NCBI GenBank assembly: GCA_034231615.1 | Contig: CM067306.1 | Coordinates: forward strand, 49,454,281-49,518,280 | Direction of reading: 5' to 3' | Length of the DNA: 64,000 nt | Source: Meghimatium bilineatum | Lineage: Eukaryota; Mollusca; Gastropoda; Stylommatophora; Philomycidae | Shown: positions 28,901 to 40,900 of the stretch, one piece after another | How positions within the stretch are numbered: the stretch's first letter is position 1 | Layout of the letters: the number at the start of each line of letters is the position of its first letter | Program-made: the position numbers and the translations under genes | Notes under the pieces: model-generated | Databases searched by the model: none | What the model was told of the DNA's origin: nothing | Seen by the model: the letters and a program-made list of their open reading frames with translations, nothing else

Positions 28901-31900
28901 TTTCATGGGAAGAGAAGAAAACAAAAAAAGAGATCCTAACAATGCTTCATATAAAAAAAAAGAACTATTAAAGGAAATAAAGATCAAACAAATAAAGTAT
29001 TTGTAGGAAGATCTTGTTGAATACCTTACTTGAGGGTAAAGTTGAGAGGAAGTAAGCAAGAGATAAGCAGAGAAACAAGTGGGAGACTAACATCATGAGA
29101 TGGAAAGGTTACACTCTAGCAAAGTGCACCACAAAGGCAAGGACGGGATGCTGTAGGTCCGTTGCAACAAATCTTCATTGCGGAGATTTCACTTGATGAT
29201 GATGCACTGATGTAAATATTTGACAGCACAGCCTGGAACAGGATAATGGAGTTTTACTAATCACTGGAAATACACATAATAAGACACACACATTGATGTT
29301 TTGATCAAAAGACTTTTATCAAGACTACATACACAACAAAACATAACGAACATATAAGTGAGTCGTGCTACAATAAGTGCATATTGTAAATATTTAGCCC
29401 ATACATTTGACAATTTGTTTCTTCTGTACAGGTCACGGTCAGGATCATTCACACAGGACGATTATGCCAACATGCGACCGAGATGCTATAGTTTTCATCT
29501 TAACAGTGAAGGCAGAGCTGCACGAATGTCCCTGCAGCGCCGAATGCTTGCAACTGAACATGGACAGGACAGTGATTCTCAAATGTCTCCCGATAGCAGT
29601 CACTATTTGTCCGCAGAAATGAGACGGGGAAGTGTCGGAGCAAGCGTTGGCATTCACAAACATAAACAGCCGTCCATGGTTGAACGATCTCTGCCTTACA
29701 TTCGGGGAAGATCAGAATTAGACAATAGCTCTGAAGCTGAAGGACTTCCAGTGATGAAAGTGAGTGAATGACTAGTCTCATCTTGTCTATTCCCATATGG
29801 GAAATCAGCATAACTTATTAGCTTCTTCTTCTTCTGTGTATGTTCTCATAATCTTTGCCGCATCCTTCAATGCTGCAATCTTCGTAATCAAGAATCTTTG
29901 CCGAAGACAGATGTGTTGAACTATTGGCACAAATAAAACAGCAGCACAGTGCATTTCCATTCTCTGGACTAAATCCTGCTGGAAATCTAGTAGGAACATA
30001 ATCCTACTAAGGAAAGATCTAGCAGGAGTTTCTTCTTTGACGATCATCACTCAGTCAGGTTGGGACACGGATTCTATGATATAGATCATTACTCAGTCAG
30101 GTTGGGACACGGATTCTATGATATAGATCATTACTCAGTCAGGTTGGGACACGGATTCTATGATATAGATCATTACTCAGTCAGGTTGGGACACGGATTC
30201 TATGATATAGATCATTACTCAGTCAGGTTGGGACACGGATTCTATGATATAGATCATTACTCAGTCAGGTTAGGACACGGATTCTATGATATAGATCATT
30301 ACTCAGTCAGGTTGGGACTCTAGATTCTATGATATAGATCATTACTCAGTCAGGTTGGGACTCTGATTCTATGATATAGATCATTACTCAGTCAGGTTGG
30401 GACTCTGATTCTATGATATAGATCATTACTCAGTCAGGTTGGGACTCTGATTCTATGATATAGATCATTACTCAGTCAGGTTGGGACACGGATTCTATGA
30501 TATAGATCATTACTCAGTCAGGTTGGGACACGGATTCTATGATATAGATCATTACTCAGTCAGGTTGGGACACGGATTCTATGATATAGATCATTACTCA
30601 GTCAGGTTAGGACTCTGATTCTATGATATAGATCATTACTCAGTCAGGTTGGGACTCTAGATTCTATGATATAGATCATTACTCAGTCAGGTTGGGACAC
30701 GGATTCTATGATATAGATCATTACTCAGTCAGGTTGGGACACGGATTCTATGATATAGATCATTACTCAGTCAGGTTGGGACTCTGATTCTATGATATAG
30801 ATCATTACTCAGTCAGGTTGGGACTCTGATTCTATGATATAGATCATTACTCAGTCAGGTTGGGACACGGATTCTATGATATAGATCATTACTCAGTCAG
30901 GTTGGGACACGGATTCTATGATATAGATCATTACTCAGTCAGGTTGGGACACGGATTCTATGATATAGATCATTACTCAGTCAGGTTGGGATTCTAGATT
31001 CTATGATATAGATCATTACTCAGTCAGGTTGGGACACGGATTCTATGATATAGATCATTACTCAGTCAGGTTGGGACTCTGATTCTATGATATAGATCAT
31101 TACTCAGTCAGGTTGGGACTCTGATTCTATGATATAGATCATTACTCAGTGAGGTTGGAACTCGGATTCTATGATATAGATCATTACTCAGTCAGGTTGG
31201 GACACGGATTCTATGATATAGATCATTACTCAGTCAGGTTGGGACACGGATTCTATGATATAGGTTGCTGTCAGTTTTAAAGTTTCCTCTGTTCCATACA
31301 GTTTCTCTTCAACACTGATTGGAGTGGGCCATGACTTGATCCTCAGGTCTGTATATTAGTGACATTCCTTTAAGACATGTTAACAGGAGTTTGAGAATAA
31401 ACGCTGAAGAAGTTCTCATAATCCAGCTAGTTGTTGTGAATGTCTGAGGTCAAATAGCACAGATATCACTGCCATGCTGTGCTTCTTGACCTAGTACAAT
31501 CTATTCTCCATATTACATTCTAATAGCCAGGAGTGAGTACTAGTATAGAAGATTCTATCGCTGTGTCCTCCTACATTTTTTCACAAACTCCTGCAGATTA
31601 GCAGAATGTTCTCCAGAGAACGAAATGCATTGTGTCAGTGTTTGCAGCATAGCTGCAATATCTGTGCCTTAGGTCCGACACATCTGACTTCAGCATGCCT
31701 ATTGGGTCACTTTGACCATATATGGGACTGCCAACTCTGATCTCCAAGACCTCCTTAGTTGGGCCTGGCAACACATGGCCGTTCATGTGTCCTATAATTG
31801 CATTGCCATAACTCTTACAGTTGTCCAAATTTTTAAAAATTTGTGTTTATATTGTGTTGGTTTTACATATGCAGGTATCTATAGTGGCAAAGTCATTTGC

Positions 31901-34900
31901 CTTGTGCTCAAGGGGTTGCAAGTTCGATTCGTAACATCTTATTTACAAATTGAATGTTTTTTCTGAGATCCTGTTGATAATCACTTGAAGCTACAAAGTT
32001 CAATACTATGAGTGATATTCTTGACAGGTGACATGTTGCTGCATTGAGAAGGACGGAGTACATATGAGGAAACCTGATTGCAGTGAAGCTAATACTCTAC
32101 CTACCCCTCTTTCAGCTCTTTTTATGGTTTACACTGATGCTGCAATAACTGTGCCTTTTAGCCCAACACTTATTTTGAACACATAACAGGTTGTTATGAA
32201 CCACAGTTGATGGTAGTGAGTTCGCATAAGCTGCCATTGTTTAGAGTTGTAATGAAACGTTGTTCCCTTTCTAAAATTATTTTGTGAGAAACAGTTGACG
32301 GTGGAAGGAGTAAATCCTGCATTGATAAGATCAAGGAATGGATAACAGAGGGGTTGGGATGGCTTTTAGTGCTGATGTCTTCAATGTATACAATTATAGT
32401 TATGGGTTTTACTATTCGTATGTATTTGTATGTATTGTTATGTGCCAGTATTTGTATGTAATGTTTTGTATGAATTTTTATGTATTTTTGAATCTCATTA
32501 CCCTCTCTGTCATAGAAGCTGATACTGTTTACTATGTCAATTATTGTGATGGATTCTCAGTCCGAATGAAGAACAACCTATTTAATATATCCCGGTCAAT
32601 TGAAATGCACAAGAGAAGCTATATAGAACCAATTCTGATGTATGGAAGTGAATCAATTAGCAAAATAGTGAAAAATTATATGGATGCAGCAGAGATGTGG
32701 TTTTTATAGAAGAACATCATGGACAGGTATCAAGCATAATGAAGATGTCTTGGAAGGAGTTAATTCAAAAAGAGAGCTGCTTTCCCATTTCAGAAATAAA
32801 TAGTCCACAATTTTTGGACACATCACGAGAAGAGGAAAAATAGAACATATCGTGAGAACAGACAACTTGAAGAACAAAAGGGATGAGACAAGACCAAAAG
32901 AGAAGATGCTATACAACCAGACAATGTGGCATAGAAGGATGTTGGTATCTAAAATGATTGACAGCAACTCGAAACAGATTAGCTGTGGAAAGCCATGATA
33001 ACCAACACCACATGCCATGGACCAAAAGAAGAAGATTATCAGTCCATACATTGTCTGCCGAAGACGGATGTGTCGGGCCATTGGCACAAATAAAACGGCG
33101 ACACAACACATTTTCCATTCTCTGGACTACATCCTGCTGGAAATCTAGTAGGATCATGGTCCTGCTACAAGAGATATCCAGAGGGAGTTTGAGAATGAAT
33201 GCTAAAGAAGAAGAAGTCCATACATTGGAACTCTGAAACAGTTGGTGTGAGCTAATAATCTATAATCAATTTAAATCTTCCATGTGTCTATTGCCCTGGG
33301 CATAAAGGAGATTCAGTGACCACCTGATGAATTGACCACTGTAATTGATAATCAATCCAGCTATCCTGCAATGGATAACATTTAGTAGAAAATATTGTCC
33401 AAGTAACATTAGAGACAGAAGAAGCAGAATGAGATAATTATTTAATCAGTATAACACTAGAACTGTCAGCATGCATCAGTTAGTAGAGGCTTAACACCAA
33501 CCCACCGCATTTGTCCATCTAGATCAGTGGTTCCTTATTTGACATGTGATTCTCCCCTTGGAACAGGGATTCTCAGACTTTTCAGATGGTGAGCACAGCC
33601 TACATGTAATTGTTAGTGCTCACAAGCACTTTTTAACAAGTATGACGCGAACACATGCCCTTATGAGAGCACCGGGTTGAGAACTCCTGTCTTAGAGGGT
33701 CAAATTAACCCACAAGCCTTGTGTCAGGTCAAGAATGGCATAGATATCGCAGTCATGCTGTAAATCATAATATAATGTATTCCAGACTACATCCTGTGAA
33801 TCTGCAGGAGTTTGAGAACCAAAGATTAAATATAATTCAAATAGTCATTTTTCTGTGATCCCACCCTTAAACGAGTCTGCCCCTCTCTTCTTCCAATGTG
33901 TATTTCTCTGTGGGATCACCAGGGGAGACAGGACTGATCCACTTTGATAACAACTGGTCTAGTGTTCTATGTCAGTTCAGTAATTTATTAATAACATGAG
34001 CATACCATATGTTGTTTTATGTTCAATATTCATATTGTGGAATCTAATATCTGATTTTCTATGTCCTCAGCACATTATGCCAGATGGTTCTGTCTATGGC
34101 ATTCAGCTGAGCCAGGAGACTACAACCAAACATTCTGGTCTGTGGCATCCGCAGGCTACTATGTCTATGGGAATGGCTCCCCCTATCTCTGTTAATATAG
34201 TGCAACGTTCCAGAGAAGATGTAGGTCGTCCTATGAATTCAAGGTCTCGAGGAGACTGGGAAGTTCCTAGCTGTGTATCCCGAGAGATTTCCCAGGAGAA
34301 CCTTCAGAGGGATTTTAATGCTATTTCAGTGAATAGACAAAATAGAAGTCCAGAGATCATTTTAAAGGAGAGTTTGGAAGTTCAGAAGCTGGAAACCCAG
34401 AAAATTAATTCTGTGCAGTCAGACATAAGTGAGCCAAGTAGCTTGGTCATCCCGGCTACTCCCCAGCCTTCTCATTTTCATCTAGTTACTTCATCTGTAC
34501 CCAACATAGGAACTTTACCGGAACAGAAAAACAGTTGCCATGATCAAAAGTCTTCTGGATGCGTCTCGGCTAACAGTTCTAGCCCTATTATGGAGACCCT
34601 GGCCCCTGTAGTTAGATCTAAAGCCCCTAGTCCTGAAGTCACCACCACTACCAGCTCACGGAGCAGCTCTTTAAGAGGATCTCCAGTTGGGGAAGACTCT
34701 TCAATTGATTTCTTTGGCCATAAGAAATTTGACAAGTTCCGTAAGGATAAAATCCAACCGGATTCGACTTCAATCAGTCCACGAGAATATCAAACAACTG
34801 GGCTGAAAGATGAAGATAGGTATGACAATTTGGGAATAAAAGAAGAAAAGATGGAAGAAGATGATTGTGCAGAGGAGGATGAGAACGGACTGAAAATTGA

Positions 34901-37900
34901 TGTTTCTGATGTGAAGACGGAGAGAAAGTCTCCATATGCTGAGGTTCTTAATCCAGCAGTCACCAGCAGCTCAACACCATCACCAAACAGTGACAGACCA
35001 AAGCTTTCAGCTAGGGAAGCTCATCCTAACTTGTTGGCTCACTTGATGAATGGTGGCAGCACAGCTAGACAAGCATCTCCTCGTTTGCCAACATCTCTAG
35101 TAACACCAGCAGTCAGCGTTCCAGCCAGCTTTCCTTGGACATTGCCTTCAAATATGGCTTGTACCACGCCTAACAATGTTCAATCACAACTGTTCCGACA
35201 TCCTTTCCTCGCTTCCCAAAACGCAAACTTTCCTGGATTAATGACTGCCGTTCCTACAACATTAACCTCTTCCTCATCATCGTTTCAAACTCCTTCCCTT
35301 CAGTTCGCATCCACTACTGACCAGTACAGTGGGTCTGCAAATCCTTTTTCTCCTGTGAACTCATCTAGTCAACATAATGTCACCACTGACCAGAAATTTA
35401 CAAACACAAAGGACGATGTCCATGCAACAGCTGTATCCCATTTGAAAGATAAGATTCTTCGTAAATACGATAGCATGGAGAATCTATCCAAAGTAGGCAA
35501 AGACTCACCAGCATCCATCACAAATCCTTGCACACAAACCCCAAATCAGTGGTCAAAATCAAGTTCTCCAACTGTCCAGACAGTTATGTCCAGCACCATT
35601 GACCTCAACAAAGAACTTGCTACCAAACTTACACTCACGACATCAACACTACCTTCTGCTACGTCAAGTCCATCATCAACCCCATCCTCTGCACTATCTT
35701 CTACACAAAGACAAGTGTACCCATTTTCCAACCAAAGTGGCTGCATAACATCCACAACATCTCCGCCTGCAGCAAACTCCCATTCAGATCCAACTGCTAG
35801 ATTCTTTCAAAGCAACATCTCTCATCTCTCCCAAATGCTGATGACGCAGGACACTCATCCTTCCTCCGTCCCTATGTATCATTCCTTCTTGAACCAACAG
35901 TACGCAAATTTACACAACAGCTCAACGCTTGCTAATCAGATACAAACGTCTCAATCCCCATTTGCCAACATGCAACACTTTGCTCGGATGTTTGTGGAAG
36001 GTCAGACTCTTACATCGGACAACTCTGAGAAAAGGTAACTTTCATTGTTTTATTCTTATTTACCTTCTTTTTTTAACTCTTCGTGAAAAAAATGTTCGAT
36101 AATATGTACTTACTGGGCAAAACTGAAATCCAACAGGTGAATCCAACAGGAATAGGGTAATGAAGTTTTTCTTTTAAATTTTTTTTTTTTTAAATTGGTA
36201 GCGTATCCTATTCAGGACATAGCCATCAACCCAGCATTTTTTGGCTATAGTGATTTTTAATCACTAAAGACACACATAATAACACACACAAATCGATGTT
36301 TTGACCAAAAGGCCTTAGACAAAAATTAAAACATACAACAGAAAATGGACAGTAAGGATATGGAAGTTCACTTAGCATGTGTAATATAGATTGACCAGAA
36401 GAGGTGAAACAACACCAGACAAGGAATATACAAAAATGACTACATACATGTGACACGAAACAAACAGAAACTATGGAACAACTAGAATCATACATGAGAC
36501 AGGCTCTCATTGATGTTGTCAGGTTTAAGTGTGCCATATTGGTAAATGTAGCAGTTCTCAAGCACAAGACAGGTCCTGTTGTCAGAGAAACACGACTTAA
36601 TGGCTGTAACCTGAATGTCCTGGACACCCTGATGGCCCATGCCATTGAAGTGGACATCTACAGGATAACCCAAATGGTTTTTAATGCTATACAGATGCTC
36701 ACAGAATCCGTCTGTGGGCCTCCTTCAAGTTTCATGGCGCAACGCTTGTTTATGATGGCATAGATGATGATGCGGGACACACATGTGAAGCTATCCTCAA
36801 TGGTGAAGGTGGCTTTAGCAAATGTGACAGACTGGGTCTTGGTGACATAGGCACAGATGTAGTATTTGCTGTGTTTGCAGGTGATGGTGCCGAAATAATT
36901 AGGAACATCAGGCTGAAGCAGAAGATCCCTCAGGTTCTTGTCACGTCTGTAAGCAACAAGAGGGGGGGTAGGTCACAGAACACTTCCCACATTTCGGGAT
37001 CAGACTGCAGAAGAGGAAGGTGATGAGGCAGGACCTGACAAATGGCAGCGCTATGGGGGTGGAAAGTGAGAACAAGTTTGACCCTGTCAGAAGAGGAAGA
37101 CTTCCGAGTGTTCAAGAGGGTGTCCTGATGGGAGAGATTGCACACTCGAAGAAGGGCAGACCTGAGGACTCTTGTGGTATAGGTGACAGCGGAAGAAATC
37201 TGTAATCTCGTAGGCTTTCTTGGAAAAGTCGTTCTCGCAACTACTCAAGTGCCGGAGATGAAGAAGTTGGGAGAATGGAAGGGATTCCCAACAGGCAGAG
37301 GGATGAGTAGAGTTCGTAGTTTACCGATGTGCTGAGACAGAAAGAGTGGTGAATATATTCAGGAAGTTCACATGGGAGGTGGAGATTTCCGATGTTAACT
37401 TGATGGTCAGGTGAAAATTGTAATGAATTGTATGAAGCGTGCCAGGTCAGCCTCCGATATGTCAGTGAAACCGATCCCATCATCGATATACCTATGGAAC
37501 ACCAATGGGAAGGGCCCCCATATGATTCCCATACCTGGTGCTCAAGGTGGTCCATGAACAAGCAGGCATAGCTAGGCCCTATCTTAGTGCCCAAGGTTTG
37601 GTCAAAGAAGTGTCCATCGAACTCAAAGGAATTGAGAGTGAGCATGAGTTCTGCAAGACGGATACGGGTAGTGGTAGACACAGAGGGGTGAGGGTGTTGA
37701 TTGAGGAAGAACTTCACAGCCTTGAAACCCTCAGAGTGTAGTATGGAGGTGTAAAGGGAGCAGACGTCCAGCAAAAAGAGACGATAGGTGTGAGCAGGGG
37801 ACAGGGAAATAGAGGCAAAGATGGACAGGGCATGTTTAGTATCTTTCAGGAATGTAGGGAGCTGCTCCACTAATGGTTGGAAGATACTATCCAGGAAGTC

Positions 37901-40900
37901 AGAAATGTGTTCAGTAGGGCAGGATTGCATCATTATTCTTTCAAACTTGTTGACCCATCTGTAATGATAGCATGTCTAGCATTCCTGGTAACCTAGGAGT
38001 ATGTCACAGAAGGACACATGTGAAATGCTTTGAAAGCCACAGATATGACCGCTGAACTGTAGTCCATGACACAGTGCATTCTGTTCTATAGACTAGATCC
38101 TGATAATCTGCATGAGTTTGAGAATGAATCCAGAAAAAGACCTTAAAGATTGTACTTTGTCATAGTAACTACAAGCAGAATATTACTGAATTATTGGCAT
38201 ACATTCCATCAGATACATGATTTGTCTGCTTACCAAGTCTGCTGTCAGATCTGTCTGTTTACCAAGTCTGCTGTCAGATCTGTCTGCTTACCAAGTCTTC
38301 TGTCAGATCTGTCTGTTTACCAAGTCTGCTGTCAGATCTGTCTACTTACCAAGTCTTCTGTCAGATCTGTCTGTTTACCAAGTCTGCTGTCATATCTGTC
38401 TGTTTACCAAGTCTGCTGTCATATCTGTCTGTTTACCAAGTCTGCTGTCAGATCTGTCTGCTCACCAAGTCTGCTGTCAGATCTGTCTGATCACCAAGTC
38501 TGCTGTCAGATCTGTCTGTTTACATGTCGGGTATTTACATCCAGCTAACCTGCAGTGTTTGAGAATAAATGCAAAAGAAGATGATATGTCAGCCATTCCA
38601 CAAAGATCATACATGGAGTGCTACCAAAAAGTGATTGCATGGAGTGCTGCCTTCTGTATCAGGAGCCCTGTAAAGGACCATTCCAAAAAGTTCATGCATG
38701 GAGTGCTACCTTCAGGAGCCCTGGAATCGGCCACTCCAAAAATTCCATGCGTGGAGTGCTATCTTCAGTGTCAAGAGTCTTGGAATCGGCCACTTCAAAA
38801 AGTTCATGCATGGAGTGCTGCTTTCTGTGTTAGGAGCCCTGGCATGGACCGCTCCAAAAAACATCCATGGAGTGCTACCTTCAGTGTCAGGAGCCCTTGA
38901 ACAAGTGTATACACTCACAAGGATGCTATTTTGAAGGAGAGAACTTCCTCATTCTCCGATCAGAGTTTGATACTATGGATTTCTTCAATGAACTGGCTAG
39001 TTTCTGTTTTCACTTGTGCTAGATTTTTGACGAACATATCTATCTATTGTCTTTTCTCTGCTTTTTCTGTAAGACATCACAAGATTGAGTGACAATTCTT
39101 TTTTCGGGCTGTGTGCCACGTTGATCACTTGATATGAAGTAATATTGTGACGTGTCAGAATGTTTTAACTCCTTCAATCAATTTCTTCTAGGTCTTCCTC
39201 TGTATCTTGCTGTTTCCATTTTGATGTATGTTCTTGCTGCTGGCCAATAAGGGTTTCTCATGAAGTAGCCGAACCAATTAAGTCTCTGTTTTTCAATATA
39301 TTTTAATACATTATTCCAACAGTTCTTGTAATCTCCTCATTTCTCACATGATCTCTTCTTGTTCTGTTTGATGCTTTTCTTAGACATCTCATTTCACACG
39401 TAGTAAGCTTTCTCTCTTGTTCTTTTGTTAGTGTCCATGTCTTCTTCTTCTAGGTTCGTTATCAAACTCCTGAAAATTGGCAGGATGTAGTCCGGAGAAC
39501 GGATTGCATTGTGTCATGGTTTACTGCATTTCTGCAATATCTGGATACGGGTAGTGGTAGACACAGAGGGGTAAGGGTGTTGATTGAGGAAGAACTTCAC
39601 AGCCTTGAGACCCTCAGAGTGTAGTATGGAGGTGTAAAGGGAGCAGATGTCCAGCAAAAAGAGACGATAGGTGTGAGCAGGGGACAGGGAAATAGAGGCA
39701 AAGATGGACAGGGCATGGTTAGTATCTTTCAGGAATGTAGAGAGCTGCTCCACTAATGGTTGGAAGATACTATCCAGGAAGTCAGAAATGTGTTCAGTAG
39801 GGCAGGATTGCATCATTCTTCTTTCAAACTTGTTGACCCATCTGTAATGATAGCATGTCTAGCATTCCTGGTAACCTAGGAGTATGTCACAGAAGGACAC
39901 ATGTGAAATGCTTTGAAAGCCACAGATATGACCGCTGAACTGTAGTCCATGACACAGTGCATTCTGTTCTATAGACTAGATCCTGATAATCTGCATGAGT
40001 TTGAGAATGAATCCAGAAAAAGACCTTAAAGATTGTACTTTGTCATAGTAACTACAAGCAGAATATTACTGAATTATTGGCATACATTCCATCAGATACA
40101 TGATTTGTCTGCTTACCAAGTCTGCTGTCAGATCTGTCTGCTTACCAAGTCTGCTGTCAGATCTGTCTGTTTACCAAGTCTGCTGTCAGATCTGTCTGAT
40201 CACCAAGTGTGCTGTCAGATCTGTCTGATCACCAAGTCTGCTGTCATATCTGTCTGTTTACATGTCGGGTATTTACATCCAGCTAACCTGCAGTGTTTGA
40301 GAATAAATGCAAAAGAAGATGATATGTCAGCCATTCCACAAAGATCATGCATGGAGTGCTACCAAAAAGTGATTGCATGGAGTTCTGCCTTCTGTATCAG
40401 GAGCCCTGTAAAGGACCATTCCAAAAAGTTCATGCATGGAGTGCTACCTTCAGGAGCCCTGGAATCGTCCACTCCAAAAATTCCATGCGTGGAGTGCTAT
40501 CTTCAGTGTCAAGAGTCTTGGAATCGGCCACTTCAAAAAGTTCATGCATGGAGTGCTGCTTTCTGTGTCAGGAGCCCTTGAACAAGTGTATACACTCACA
40601 AGGATGCTATTTTGAAGGAGAGAACTTCCTCATTCTCAGATCAGAGTGTGATACTATGGATTTCTTCAATGAACTGGCTAGTTTCTGTTTTCACTTGTGC
40701 TAGATTTTTGACGAACATATCTATCTATTGTCTTTTCTCTGCTTTTTCTGTAAGACATCACAAGATTGAGTGACAATTCTTTTTCGGGCTGTGTGCCACG
40801 TTGATCACTTGATATGAAGTAATATTGTGACGTCTCAGAATGTTTTAACTCATTCAATCAATTTCTTCTAGATCTTCCTCTGTATCTTGCTGTTTCCATT

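Noticed and set aside
30060..30323. Open frame with a 14-residue repeat (GHGFYDIDHYSVRL)
   Set aside because: It is a 42-bp intronic minisatellite; other units in the same array carry stops or shifts.
33996..34070. Upstream extension of the 680-codon frame with its own Met
   Set aside because: The 25 upstream codons are hydrophobic intron sequence; the acceptor at 34070 and phase 0 match to exon w10 place the exon start at 34071.
36473..36763. + strand open frame of 96 codons
   Set aside because: Antisense of the broken downstream part of the Penelope-like element.
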